Shown: piece after piece, positions 11,055 through 21,867 of the stretch
Layout of the letters: every line of letters begins with the position of its first letter
How positions within the stretch are numbered: the stretch's first letter is position 1
Assembly (NCBI GenBank): GCA_951799445.1
Contig: OX637295.1
Coordinates: 20,336,001 to 20,400,000, forward strand
Direction of reading: 5' to 3'
Length of the DNA: 64,000 bases
DNA from: Pseudisothecium myosuroides
Taxonomy: Eukaryota; Streptophyta; Bryopsida; Hypnales; Lembophyllaceae
Position numbers and translations under genes: made by a program
The notes under the pieces: generated by a model
What the model saw: only the letters and a program-made list of their open reading frames with translations
What the model was told of the DNA's origin: nothing
Database searches by the model: none

Positions 11055-14000
11055 TCATGGGTCCACCACGTTTGCCCGATTCAAATTCACTAAGGCAGCC
11101 TCCCTACTCTTCTGAGGAATCGTCCGTGATTTTTGATCCACTCTCCTGGACCAATTCGCATACACTGCAGCACCCGCGTCCACCCAGGCGGGGGGACTTT
11201 TTTCAACGACCCATTTACCGTACCAGCAATTCCGATAAAGCAATTCCAGACTCGTTTCGGAGTTATCGGGTCGCCAGTACTGAAGCAAGAACTTCCCGTT
11301 ATTCACATCTCCTTCCACTCTGCATACAGTAGACAATGCTCTTCCCTGCCAAACAGCACATGATTCCGGGACTTCCGGTCTGACAAGTACCCAACAGCCT
11401 GGTCGTATGTCTAGCCATGGATTAAAGCTTTCCCTTGGCGCTTCATTTGCAGGGCCGCAGTAAGGCTCCGGCTCCTCTTCTTCCTCCGGAATCACGTCCA
11501 TGGGATTCACCGTCGATCCTGGGCGAGGGACTCCATTACGCGCCACCCTCCAATCGTGTTGTGGCCAGAAGCCTTCCACCAACTCCGGAGGACACTCGGG
11601 TAATGGTTCCTTCAGCTCATCGAGAACACACTTCCAGTAATCCACGTATGGACCGAACGCAGTTGCAAATCCTTCGCATCTAGAAATACCGTATTGCCAG
11701 TACTGAATGTATTTCTCGAGTCCTACCAGCATGAAACCCTTGTTCAAGGTAGCTTTCCGCGCCGCTTCCCTTGCCTTCTCTTGATTTCCATGCGGTATCG
11801 GAACCTCGCTGCCCCACATGGGCTTAAACGGAACAGGCTTAGGACAGCCGTGAGGGAGCATGGGCCGACCATTGCTGTCTGTCTTCCAAATGCGTTCAGA
11901 AGGTTTCTTCGACGGCAACCAGTTCGAATCAACTGCTGACCTTTTGAAGTTCATGACGGGGACCCCGTCAGTGTCCACGTAGAACTTGAACAGGTGCATC
12001 TCCCCCAATCCAATTAATTTTTCCCCGCGATCGCATTGGTAACCCTCCACGAACGACTTGAAATCCCCCACCTCCTGTATGAACTCCGGCATAAATGACA
12101 GTTCTTGGGACTGCATGAAGGCTTTCATGAGGTCAGCAACGACAAAAGTGTTCTTGGTCTTCAGGGCCTTGGAAAGGTGGCTGAAATATGCATCGATGTC
12201 CTCGTGAGTGTGTCCGACTAGTAGAAACCCAACCTGAATTTCCTTGAAGACACCTCGTGCAGTGAGCAAGGATAAGAACGCCATCAGATATTTGTTCTTG
12301 TTATCCTTGGCAGAGTTGTCAAGCTGAAGATATAAATTTTCAGGAAGAGGGGTACTTCCAACCCGAGCTCCAGGTTCAGTGAGGGTTAGGCTATCCATAC
12401 ATCTAGACTTTCCTCTAAGCAGTGCCTCGAACAATGAGTTAGCCGGCGGATATGGAAAGAGGTCGCCTGCCTCTCGAATAGGTGGACCCTCCAGCCGGCG
12501 CAACAACCTCGCCAAAGACGAAATGGTGAAGTTGGAGTCCGCCGGCCAGCAAGATGGAGCATAATGGGCGTAAGCACCGTCACCATGGCCATGAGCTACC
12601 ATTCCAGTAACGCTCATCGGAAGCTGCCCCAGACCGGCCGTGGCCTTCGTTGTCACCCGGAGTCTGGGTAGAGCCATCTTGGATGTATCCATCTTGTCGT
12701 GAATTATACATAAAATTCTTCGAGGATCTCGTTTGGATTCCTCACGCCAAGACGCATACAAACGACGGCAAGAAGCTTGGTGATTCAGATGATGAGTCCG
12801 CTGCTTCACGAACTCCACGTACTCGGGGCTTCCTTTCGGAGACTTCAGAATAAACTGCTGTAGGTCGTCGCACGTAGTACATTTTGCAAACGAACTTCCG
12901 ACAGGCTTAATGGAGACGTTGTTGAAGTTCTCCCGCTTGAGTCTACTAATAGTCGACTGGCTCACGGGCGGCAGACCGTAGTCGGCATTCAACTGCACAT
13001 CCAGAATCGGTACGCTTAAGCATCGGTACGAGCGAAGGGGAAGGAATGCAAATGACAAGCAATGCACCAAAACAGTGATCGTGATATCTCACGATCATTG
13101 ATCTCGTCGGGAGATCTCACGATCAATAAAGCAGTGACAGGAGATAAGGGGCACTACCTCGTTGGCGTCTGCTCGGACTCGTTTTCAATTTCTTCCGGGA
13201 GGAAGGAATTTTAGAGTGTCCGTTCTTCCGTTCCCGATGCCGCGCATTTGGTGGGGCATTTGATCCGCATTCTCGTCAATAATGGCTTTCATAGTCCCAG
13301 CGACCTGAACAGTCCGAGCCCGCGGGCGCTTAACCCCTGTGTTTTCGTGCGTCCCTGATACGACGCCGTCGTTGTACATCTCGATGTAACTGTGGTAAGT
13401 GGACTTCGGGATGCCGTGAATTATGTACCACGCCTTGCCACAAACATCAACTCCCTCTAGCGTGACGTATTTCCGCTTCCGCTCCCCGTACCTTTCGTGT
13501 AGTTGTCCTCCCACTCCAATCCCATATTCACGGCGCTCGTCAAACGACTTCAAGTAGTACTTCTGCCTTACTAACAACGTGAACTCCTGGTTATAATGCT
13601 GACAACACAGACGTCTGCAGCACTTCTCCGAGCTGACTTTCCGAATCTCCTCGTCTGCCGTTTTGCGGGAGTACTGCGATTCCTTCAGTTCCAGATTGGG
13701 TTTGCGAACTATAAACCGATATGGTGCTTTCATTCTACCTCCGAGGTAAGCGAGAGGGTCGTCCATATCGGGAATGGCGGCAAAATGATCCACTGTCTCC
13801 TTCAACGAACGACCGTTGGGAAACCAGCACTCCGAAATTGGCCACCTGTCGTGAGACATTATGGCTTCGGTGTCACCCACAAAAACATCGAGGACTGTCA
13901 CACCTAGGAAACCTTCACCAAGTGTCTCCTCTTGGAAATGATCCTCCGGACTCCAGCAAATGATACGACCCGAGGAAACGAGGAGTCCGTCGGCGTCCTT

Positions 14001-14438
14001 CCGATGCACATCAAGTCCAAACCAGGCTCCTTGACGAATATACGGACATGGATCCATCGGGGGATCCCCCGACGCTCTAACAACGTCGGCGGCTCTCCAC
14101 AACACTACATTCTCTTGAACATCCTCTAATGTGTTCATACCCCTCTGACAAGGAAAGCATTTCAAATCCTGGAATTCTAATTTGACAGAATGAGGTCGCA
14201 CCAGAATGTAAATCCAAGGCTCAACAGGTATGGGCACACCCAGCCACTGGCCCTGGGGACGAACCTCTTTAACGATTCCTGATCCAACTTCACCGAATCC
14301 AGGCACAAACAGCTTAACCCAATCACCATTCACAAACGCTTCACATCCACCAGTGGAATCCTGTGATTCACCCTCTACATGCGTTCCGTCTACATACGGA
14401 ACTATCGCGTCAGCAGCAGACTCACAGAATGAATCCAT
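11055..14438 (-). CDS. DUF7869-like (RNase-H-fold, DDE-like) protein, two exons, one frameshift
   Basis: Exon 1 is 14438-13158 (ATG at 14436-14438) and exon 2 is 13014-11055 (stop TGA at 11055-11057). The 143-bp intron (13157-13015) has GT..AG ends. The exon 1 part has a Cys-rich helical region 'CCRRLCCQHY', typical of the N-terminal part of this family. Exon 2 has acidic residues in the DDE-like pattern: 'IIHDKMDTSK', 'LYLQLDNSAKDNKNK' and 'LLVGHTHEDIDAYFSHLS'. These are hallmarks of DUF7869, an RNase-H-like domain found in transposon-related eukaryotic proteins. In frame, exon 1 meets TGA at 13185-13187. If one C of the CCC at 13197-13199 is treated as extra, the frame runs on through 'EEIENESEQTPTS' and joins exon 2 exactly in phase at VPILDVQL. 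So a one-base frameshift (or sequencing error) is the simplest reading. Expected length is about 1079 residues. A palindrome copy lies inside exon 1. Confidence 0.75.
13077..13124. repeat. Palindrome family, cluster 3 (2 copies, intronic)
   Basis: Copies at 13077-13096 (gatcgtgatatctcacgatc) and 13107-13124 (tcgggagatctcacgatc). Both sit in the 143-bp intron of the DUF7869-like gene and make up over a quarter of it. Confidence 0.8.
14056..14073. repeat. Palindrome copy inside coding sequence of the DUF7869-like gene
   Basis: The sequence atcgggggatcccccgac lies in exon 1 and is read on the minus strand as part of 'ASGDPP'. This is the same SGDP peptide made by the four coding copies in the ParB/FCP1-like gene on the other strand. 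Confidence 0.8.
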
Positions 14439-14598
14439 TGTCAGAGTGAGCTTTATCGAATCCCGTGGACGAGATTAAAACGATCCGTAAAACCTGTACA
14501 TCATACATTCAAGGAGTTAGGCATGTCTACAGAAGAGCGCTGCATTCATGGCATTGTAACCTCACGACATGAAGGACAGAAGCATCAACGTCTGTACA

Positions 14599-15279
14599 GT
14601 CGTGGGAACTCACGATCACACGGCAACGCAACATAAACAAGTGAATCTAGTTACTGTCAACAAGAAGTTCGAAAGCCCAGACGCGATAGTGCGATCTCAA
14701 GAAGGCCGTCCCAGAACCACTGGGAAGAAGCCAAGGCATCCAGGAAAACGTCGCAGAAGTTTAGAAGACATTAACCAAAGAACGTTCAGTACATCGTGGG
14801 ATCCCACGACACTGTTGGCGCTTAATCACTTAAACCAGAGATCGCGGTATTCCAAGATCCTCCTAAGGGATCACATAGACCGCTACAGAAATATAAATGA
14901 AGTACTGGGTCAAACTGAATCACTCTGATGAGTCCCCGACATATTATCAATCAATCGTGGGATCCCACGAGTTCGGTATCCTGTAAAATCCGGAAGAGTG
15001 TTTGTGAACCCCCCCGAGTAGGAGAACCTGGTGCCAACCGGAAATGTGATCGTGAGATCCCACGATGCTTATACAAGATCGACGAGGAGTATGACGGTCA
15101 TCGTAAAATAAGGCACCTAGACGTACACCAGGAAGGCCACAGCCAAGGTTCAATCGATCGTGGGATCCCACGACGAAATGATAGAACATCCCTCGACTAC
15201 CAGACCGCGATATCTCTATACTCGAAGACTAAGAGGTCTCGCCCACGCTCAATAAGCGGAGATCGTGGGATCCCACGAT
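14599..15279. repeat. Palindrome family, cluster 4 (6 copies, 5' flank of the DUF7869-like gene)
   Basis: Copies at 14599-14617, 14793-14810, 14954-14970, 15049-15066, 15157-15174 and 15262-15279. Four hold the 16-bp core tcgtgggatcccacga; the 14599 copy (gtcgtgggaactcacgatc) and the 15049 copy (tcgtgagatcccacga) are variants. Spacing of the last four is 95, 108 and 105 bp. Inter-copy sequence is unique. The cluster begins 160 bp upstream of the gene's ATG. No protein-coding gene was found here. Confidence 0.85.
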
Positions 15280-16620
15280 GCTTACGTATGTTGGATATAT
15301 ACACGTATTCTACTGTCGTAGACTAACGTATCTACAGATGATCGTGAAATTAGGTTTCCTGTCACCGGTTTCATGACATTCGACACTCTATAACTATTCT
15401 CAGTTACTGTACAAAAATTCTCTACTTTTAAAGTGGATTTTGTTGTAATTCAGACTCCTGAACCTCCATGGGTACAATAAGAAACGTTCTTAGAAGTAGT
15501 TGAATTTGATGGCTGGGTTTTCCTCATGTAAGTTCGCCTAATTCCTAGCGCAACCTAATTTCACTACTTTGTGAAGACGTTCTGACCGGTTGTCATCCAC
15601 GTACAAAGTTCTCATATCAACTTGCCCTCAGGGCAGTGCCGTCCCGCGATTCAAAAGGAACCTCGGTGTCACCACAGCATGGTGATCCCTTAAGCACGTG
15701 AGTTTTTCGCAAAATGAGTACAATGCGCGAAGAAAATTATCGCAGACTCCGTTTCACTTTCAATCTACGACATCCTCAGTTTGTGACAGAGTGCAGTGGC
15801 GTCAATTCGACTACAAAATCCTCGACATTGGGAATCGCATAACACTTGCAAGGGATGCATTCTTACCTTGCAGCAACTGGCTCGGTCAGAACTTCGTGCG
15901 CCTCCACGCCCACTCTATCGCCAACGCCGGCAGACACCCACTCGCCACTCCGCAGCCTGCTCCGCCTGTTCACGTGTGCAGACAAAAAGAGCAAGCTCCA
16001 GGTTCTTTTCGGGTTATGAACCAGGTGGCTGGTTCGAATTCTTCAGCTCTGAATTCCCGCCGCGAATTTTGAAATCACCAAGCGATCCTTCATTTCGAAT
16101 GTTAGATGCGTTCTTGAATGTCGTGCCACAATCAACAACGGCCTGGAGGTACGTGCGGTCCTTCACTTCGGAAGTTGATTGCATTCTCGAATTCCGCGCA
16201 TCTCTGACTACAAGGAGGGAGGGCGTGAGGCTCTTGACTTTCTGACTGGAACTTCGCAAATCCAGGCTTCACTGAAATTCCGATTCTTCACTGACATTTT
16301 GAAATTCGCCGCATTCAAGGATGGTATCGTTGCACCGTTTTCTAGGAGTCAATGATGCTTTGACCAAAGCGGATCAAACTCTGAAGACTTTCACTTGACA
16401 GAATGTCACACGCTTCCCCGATCAATACTCGGAATTCTTCCCCTACACGACCTGATTATACGTATCCTACAGAAACGAACTGTACCAAATCTCGTGAACC
16501 CAAAAGCTTGAGCACCTGAAACATGTGGAACACCTCACTTACAAAAAGAATCAACAAAAAGTTTGAACTCCCGAATGTTCATATTTGTTATTTTCTATTC
16601 CAATGAATGCAATCTTAGGG
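15280..16620. other. Gene-free stretch
   Basis: Overlapping short frames between 15698 and 16259 on both strands show no family motif. A half-copy of the palindrome arm (gatcgtga) lies at about 15340. Phrases like 'tccttcatttcgaa/tccttcacttcgga' recur near 16090 and 16160. Nothing else is supported. Confidence 0.35.
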
Positions 16621-16857
16621 TCTAGGGTCCACAGTCATAGGGTCTACAGTCCACGGTCATAGGGTCTACAGTCCACGGTCATAGGGTTTAGGGTACATGT
16701 TGTAGTGTATTGTTCACGGTTTCAAGGTCATGGTTCTTGGTTTCAGGGTTCAGGGTTTCAGGGTTTAATAGGGTTTAGGGTATACAATGGCAGCGCTTTA
16801 CATTAACGTTTTCAGGGTCTGCAGTTCATGGTTTACGGCTTTTAGGGTTTAGGGTAT
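16621..16857. repeat. Interstitial degenerate telomere-like repeats with a 22-bp tandem unit
   Basis: Many 'tttaggg'/'agggtt' words (the plant-type telomere unit) occur between 16679 and 16857 in degenerate form. They are preceded by two exact 22-bp copies of 'agggtctacagtccacggtc' plus 'at' at 16639-16660 and 16661-16682. This is interstitial, since unique and satellite DNA lie on both sides. Confidence 0.7.
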
Positions 16858-17117
16858 TATGAAAAATGAAAATGACGCTGATTATTTGTTTCCAATTTTT
16901 TCCTCAATTAAGTTTACGTCATCTCAAACTGGGAACATATAAACTTAAAATTCAATCTAACTCAATATTGCTAATTAAAAATGTCAGTTAACAGATTGAT
17001 TTCATATATAATTCTTGTTATGTAGTACAACATCCTATGGTTTAATATGGGACTTTACGGATTAAACAATGATTGACACAATTTTTATTTCATCTACGAA
17101 TTTTTAAATAAAGCACC

Positions 17118-17270
17118 AGGGGCTTTTTTGCGTTTCCCTCTTTCATTTTTTCCTGCGTAAACGGCAATCCATGACTTCTCGTTGTGTCACAATCCGTTGA
17201 CACAATGAAAAGTCATAAGATTGTTGTTTACATAGGGGAAAGTGAGAGAGGGAAACGCAAAAAAGCCCCT
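17118..17270. mobile_element. Miniature fold-back (MITE-like) element, 153 bp
   Basis: Perfect 24-bp terminal inverted repeats at 17118-17141 and 17247-17270 begin AGGGGCTTTTTTGCGTTTCC. The interior is also partly self-complementary around 'cgttgtgtca...tgacacaatg'. No clear target duplication was found, so the superfamily is unassigned. Confidence 0.75.
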
Positions 17271-17579
17271 TGTGAAGGACTTTGGATGTGCAATCATGAT
17301 GGAACAAAGAACAAACTAAACCATTTATTTATTTTGTATTTTAAATCTCAGTCTGAATGATTTAATGAGTTAAATGCTTTCAAATTTGTTAATGCACTTT
17401 GACGGGTGATGAATGCTTAAACCTGGAATCATGTCATTCATGAGAATATTGTAGGTCATGCAATCTTCCTCTGGATTTTTGAAATGATCGAACGTGGTAT
17501 ACATCTACATCATTATTTGACAACGATGTACGTAATATTGTTATTTGTTATTGTTATTTGAACAATCTCCACCGATGTG

Positions 17580-19110
17580 AAACAAAAAATCGGGAATGAA
17601 ATGCATGATGGCTTGAAACGGCTTAAATCATATTTAAAAAGTCATGAAATTTCATACATGCATGCATAAATTTTGATTTAGAAAAATGTAATTGCTCCAA
17701 CCTTAAATTCCACCACTATTTTCTAGTCTTGCCCGTTGAAAAATTCTAATTCACATGAAAATAAAAAAATTGGGAATGAAACGGGCCCTGCCATTGAACT
17801 ATGGCTTCATTTTAAAAATGTCATGGAATTTCACACGTGCATGCATAAAATTCTACTATGAAAGTTGGAATTGCTCTCAGGATTTAGATTCCACCACTAT
17901 ATTCACTTCTTGCCCCTTGCAAAATTCTAATTCACGTGAAGAAAAAAAAATTGGGAATGAAACAGTTAGGCCCTGCCATGGAATGGCTTCATTTTAAAAA
18001 CGTCATGGATGGTTCATACATGCATGCATAAAATTCTATCGTGGAAGTTGGAATTGCTCTCAGGATTTAGATTCCACCACTATTTTTACTTCTTGCCCGT
18101 TGAAAAATCCATCTTAACGTGAATTAAAATAAATGGGGAATAAAAATATTGGGCCCTGCCATGAAATGGCTTCATTTTAAAAATGTCATGGATGGTTCAT
18201 ACATGCATGCATAAAATTCTATCGTGGAAGTTGGAATTGCTCTTAGGATTTAGATTCCACCACTATAATTATTCGCTTCTTGCCCATTGCAAAATTCTAA
18301 TTCACGTGAAGTAAAAAAAATTGGGAATGAAACGGGCCCTCCCATGGAATGGCTTCATTTTAAAAATGTCATGGATGGTTCATACATGCATGCATAAAAT
18401 TCTATCGTGGAAGTTGGAATTGCTCTCAGGATTTAGATTCCACCACTATTTTTACTTCTTGCCCGTTGAAAAATCCATCTTAACGTGAATTAAAATAAAT
18501 GGGGAATAAAAATATTGGGCCCTGCCATGAAATGGCTTCATTTTGAAAATGTCATGGATGGTTCATACATGCATGCATAAAATTCTATTGTGGAAGTTGG
18601 AATTCCTCTTAGGATTTAGATTCCACCACTATAATTATTCACTTCTTGCTTATTGCAAAATTCTAATTCACGTGAAGTAAAAAAAATTGGGAATGCAACG
18701 GGCCCTCCCATGGAATGACTTCATTTTTAAATTGTCATGGATGGTTCATACATGCATGCATAAAATTCTATCGTGGAAGTTGGAATTGCTCTCAGGATTT
18801 AGATTCCACCACTATTTTTACTTCTTGCCCGTTGAAAAATCCATCTTAACGTGAATTAAAATAAATGGGGAATAAAAATATTGGGCCTTGCCATGAAATG
18901 GCTTCATTTTGAAAATGTCATGGATGGTTCATACATGCATGCATAAAATTCTATTGTTGGAATTGGAATTCCTCTTAGGATTTAGATTCCACCACTATAA
19001 TTATTTACTTCTTGCCCATTGCAAAATTCTAATTCACGTGAAGTAAAAAAAATTGGGAATGAAACGGGCCCTCCCATGGAATGGTTTCGTTTTAAAAATG
19101 TCTGGCAATT
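17580..19110. repeat. 183-bp satellite array, eight units, alternating two variants
   Basis: The landmark 'gggccct' (or a variant) recurs at 17783, 17968, 18151, 18334, 18517, 18700, 18883 and 19066, a period of 183 bp. Units alternate between a type with 'ttgggaatgaaacgggccct' and a type with 'aaataaatggggaataaaaa' before 'ttgggccctgcc'. The repeat is therefore really a 366-bp dimer for most of its length. A more diverged unit precedes at about 17590. All units contain 'acatgcatgcataaaattct'. It is non-coding. Confidence 0.9.
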
Positions 19111-19126
19111 TCATGCATAAGACAGT

Positions 19127-20315
19127 GCATGTCGATATGGAAAAAAAGGTACAAGTTCAAAATACTCCGCTCATGAAGTGAAGAGGCATGAGTGGGAGAA
19201 GTCCAATCATGCTACATTTTTCCGAACTTACCACGTAACCTAAAAAGGTCCTCCTCCGCCTGCGGTTCATTCAAAGAACTCTCATTCCATAAATCATACA
19301 TAAAACAGTACATGTCGGTATCAAAAAAAGAATGTATAAGTTCTTAATCTTCCGCTTATGAAGTCATGAGCAAGAAAAGTCCATGGATTGGTACGTTTTC
19401 CAAAATTGCGATACATATTACATGTCAATTTAAAAACAAAAAATTGAAGTTGTAACTTAATATTAATTTTTTTTTCATAAATTGAAGATCATTTTGAACG
19501 TCCTTTGTTTGACATTTTTTTTTAATTTCCATTTTTTGCAAGTAATTCCAAGATCATGGGCGGCTGGGCTTGGTCACGTACTTTGGAGAACTGTCTCCAG
19601 ATATGCTCCAAAACACAAGTAAATTAAATAGATTAACACCTAGTATGCCCCTAAAACCGCGAGCAATCACGCTCTTGTCCACATCTATTCAATGATCATT
19701 GGAAGACAATTTATATAGAAGACAATAAGATAATTTAGATATTATTTCTTCATTGCACATTTGCCAATCATGTTGATTGTGTACATGAAAATGATTGCAA
19801 AGGAGATGAATGAGAAAGAATTATATAGGAAAATCATCAACAATGTTCCCTGTACTTATGTAATCGTTACAGTCATTTCTATTTAATTAAATAATTTGGA
19901 CTAATCATTTTCTAGAGAAATGACAGAAGTGCAAACTAGAAATCAAAGTTCATTATGTTAAAGGCATATTTAGCGGCTTGTAAAAAAATAATAATCATCA
20001 AAACCAAAGGTTAAACCTAGAAATCAATGTAGCAATCTATGAAATTAAACCGCTCATGATTCGTAACTAATGTTTGCATGGGCAGAGTATTTAAAATAGT
20101 AAAACTACATTTTTTTTTGTTAAAATTAACTCATACAACATCATGCATGATTTATGGAATGAAGGGTCTTTGAACCGCAAGACCGAGGTTTTTTTTTTAG
20201 ATTACGTGGTAAGTTTGGAAAAACGTAGCATGGACTTTTTCCGCTCAATCATGACTCTTCACTTCATGAGCGGAGTATTTACAACTTGTACATTTTTTTC
20301 CCATACCGACATTTA
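19127..20315. repeat. Large inverted repeat, ~180-bp arms, plus an internal direct copy
   Basis: The left arm (about 19127-19305) and right arm (about 20140-20315) are inverted copies. They share 'atactccgctcatgaagtga' and 'aacttaccacgtaa' as landmarks. A third, more diverged copy in the left-arm orientation follows at about 19306-19400. The interior is AT-rich with no reading frame. It may be a fold-back transposon; target duplications were not seen. Confidence 0.65.
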
Positions 20316-20592
20316 AAATAGTATAACTAGGTTGCCTTATTTCAACAAAGTTACTTTACAAGCCATCAAAGTAAATAAACGTTTCTACAATTATTTTTAT
20401 TTGTAGACATGGAGTTTCGAGAGTTCCAATAGCAACAATACTTAAATAACAAATAGTGCATTCTTATAGAGAAACAAAAAAAATGTATGTGGTAATTATC
20501 GAATGTCACGAAATTAGTGAGGTGCAAGTGTGCGACCTAATTTCAGCATTTTGTGTAATGAGTGATTATTTAGCTTAAGACTTCTATTCAAG

Positions 20593-20625
20593 CCCTCCTC
20601 ATGATGTCAGTAATCATGAGGAGGG
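20593..20625. other. Perfect 12-bp-stem hairpin
   Basis: CCCTCCTCATGA at 20593-20604 pairs with TCATGAGGAGGG at 20614-20625 around a 9-base loop. It marks a sharp change from AT-rich to GC-rich sequence in front of the ParB/FCP1-like gene. It could be a remnant element or a promoter feature. No T-run follows. Confidence 0.6.
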
Positions 20626-21867
20626 TGGGCAGTCATGACCTCCGCCGTCTTGCACCTGACAGCGCCACGTCAGCAGACTCCCCCGCCGATTTCCTCTCCT
20701 CCTGGTCTCCTTTCCTCCCCACGACGTCTGCTTGCCACCCTTTTCTCCCGACGTCGTGTGCTTCTCCGTCTTCCTGATTTCATGCGCTTCTCCGCTTTCC
20801 TTCCTCGCGATTTCATTCTGGTTGTTGCAGTCCGTTAGTTTGGTTGTCTGAAGCTTGGCATTTGGAGTGAGTTGGGTTGTGTGGAGTTTCTTTGGTTGGC
20901 GGGGCGTTGAACTTCTGTTTGCGGAGTCGAGCGCGGCGAGGGACATTAGAGGAGCGTATAATTCAAATTTTGCTGGCGGAGTGTGTGTGCGCAGAGAACG
21001 AATTTTTGTGGTGGAGTGCGGTAGTGCGTGAAGCATTTCCTGGCAAAGGCGGTGCGCAAGCGTCCGGACCTGTGCACGAGAAAAACAACACGGTGCGGGA
21101 CTTCACCCACCTCATTGAACAGGTTAGTTCATCGTAGTCCAACCTCAAAACCTGCATTTTGATTTTGTAGTTCTCTGGCGGTGAGGTTCAATTATTATTT
21201 GACTTCTTCGTTGTAGAATTGTAATCGCATGGAGGTGTGCGTTTGCTCTGGAATTTAGCTTCTAGGCTTGGAAAGAATTGATCCCATTCAAGCTTGTCAA
21301 ATGAATCTAGTACATGGATACAATGGCTGTATGGCACTCGCCCTCCTTGCAGGTGTAGGCTCTCCTCACGCATTGTAGTTCACGGTTCATCACTGTAGAC
21401 CCTAGAATGGTAACCTTGATGTAGTTCACGAACTAGAGTTCAATGTGTATGGACTGCTGTGAGTGTTTGAATTGAAGCAAAGTGAAGTAAGGAATGGGAA
21501 TGTTGCTCCCAAAGAGGAATGGAGCGAAGAGTTCATTGTATATTATTTAGTTAGACAGTACTCGTTTGTGAATGATATTAGGAACATGGTTTGTGCAGGG
21601 ATTTTATGACTATGATCAGACACGCTTGTTTTCTGTGCGATAGGCTACTTAGTCCGTCGCTTTAGAATGATTTAAGTTTACCTTCTTTTCAATTAAATTC
21701 ACTTCGCTAGTCATGAAGAAACAAGTTAAGAGTTTGTGATTCTCAGTGAATGATTGAAGCTACAATTTCTTCTGCATTTGAATTTCATGCCACAGTCTTT
21801 CGAAGAGCGGAAGGGCATTTCTGTAGTAGCTGAAAACAAGGCCGGACCCGTGCAAGCGGAAGCTACG
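20626..21867 (+). other. Probable 5' leader of the ParB/FCP1-like gene, with an intron
   Basis: GC-rich sequence at 20626-21122 ends in GAACAG before the donor 'gttagt' (21123). An acceptor 'tgccacag' precedes 21796, and the exon 21796-21920 is open through to the ATG at 21868. The frame is open across this junction and back to about 20877, but contains no ATG. So it is either an untranslated leader with an intron, or coding with a start further upstream. Confidence 0.45.

Noticed and set aside
13185..13187. In-frame TGA in the DUF7869-like gene as readthrough or recoding
   Set aside because: Keeping that frame gives the wrong phase at the intron. Treating one C at 13197-13199 as extra restores a frame that splices in exact phase, so a frameshift explains it better.
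15698..16259. Overlapping 120-150-codon frames on both strands
   Set aside because: No motif, no splice support, and the frames overlap each other in several registers.
17118..17270. Rho-independent type terminator or structural RNA
   Set aside because: The 24-bp perfect inverted ends and surrounding repeats fit a miniature transposable element in a eukaryote.
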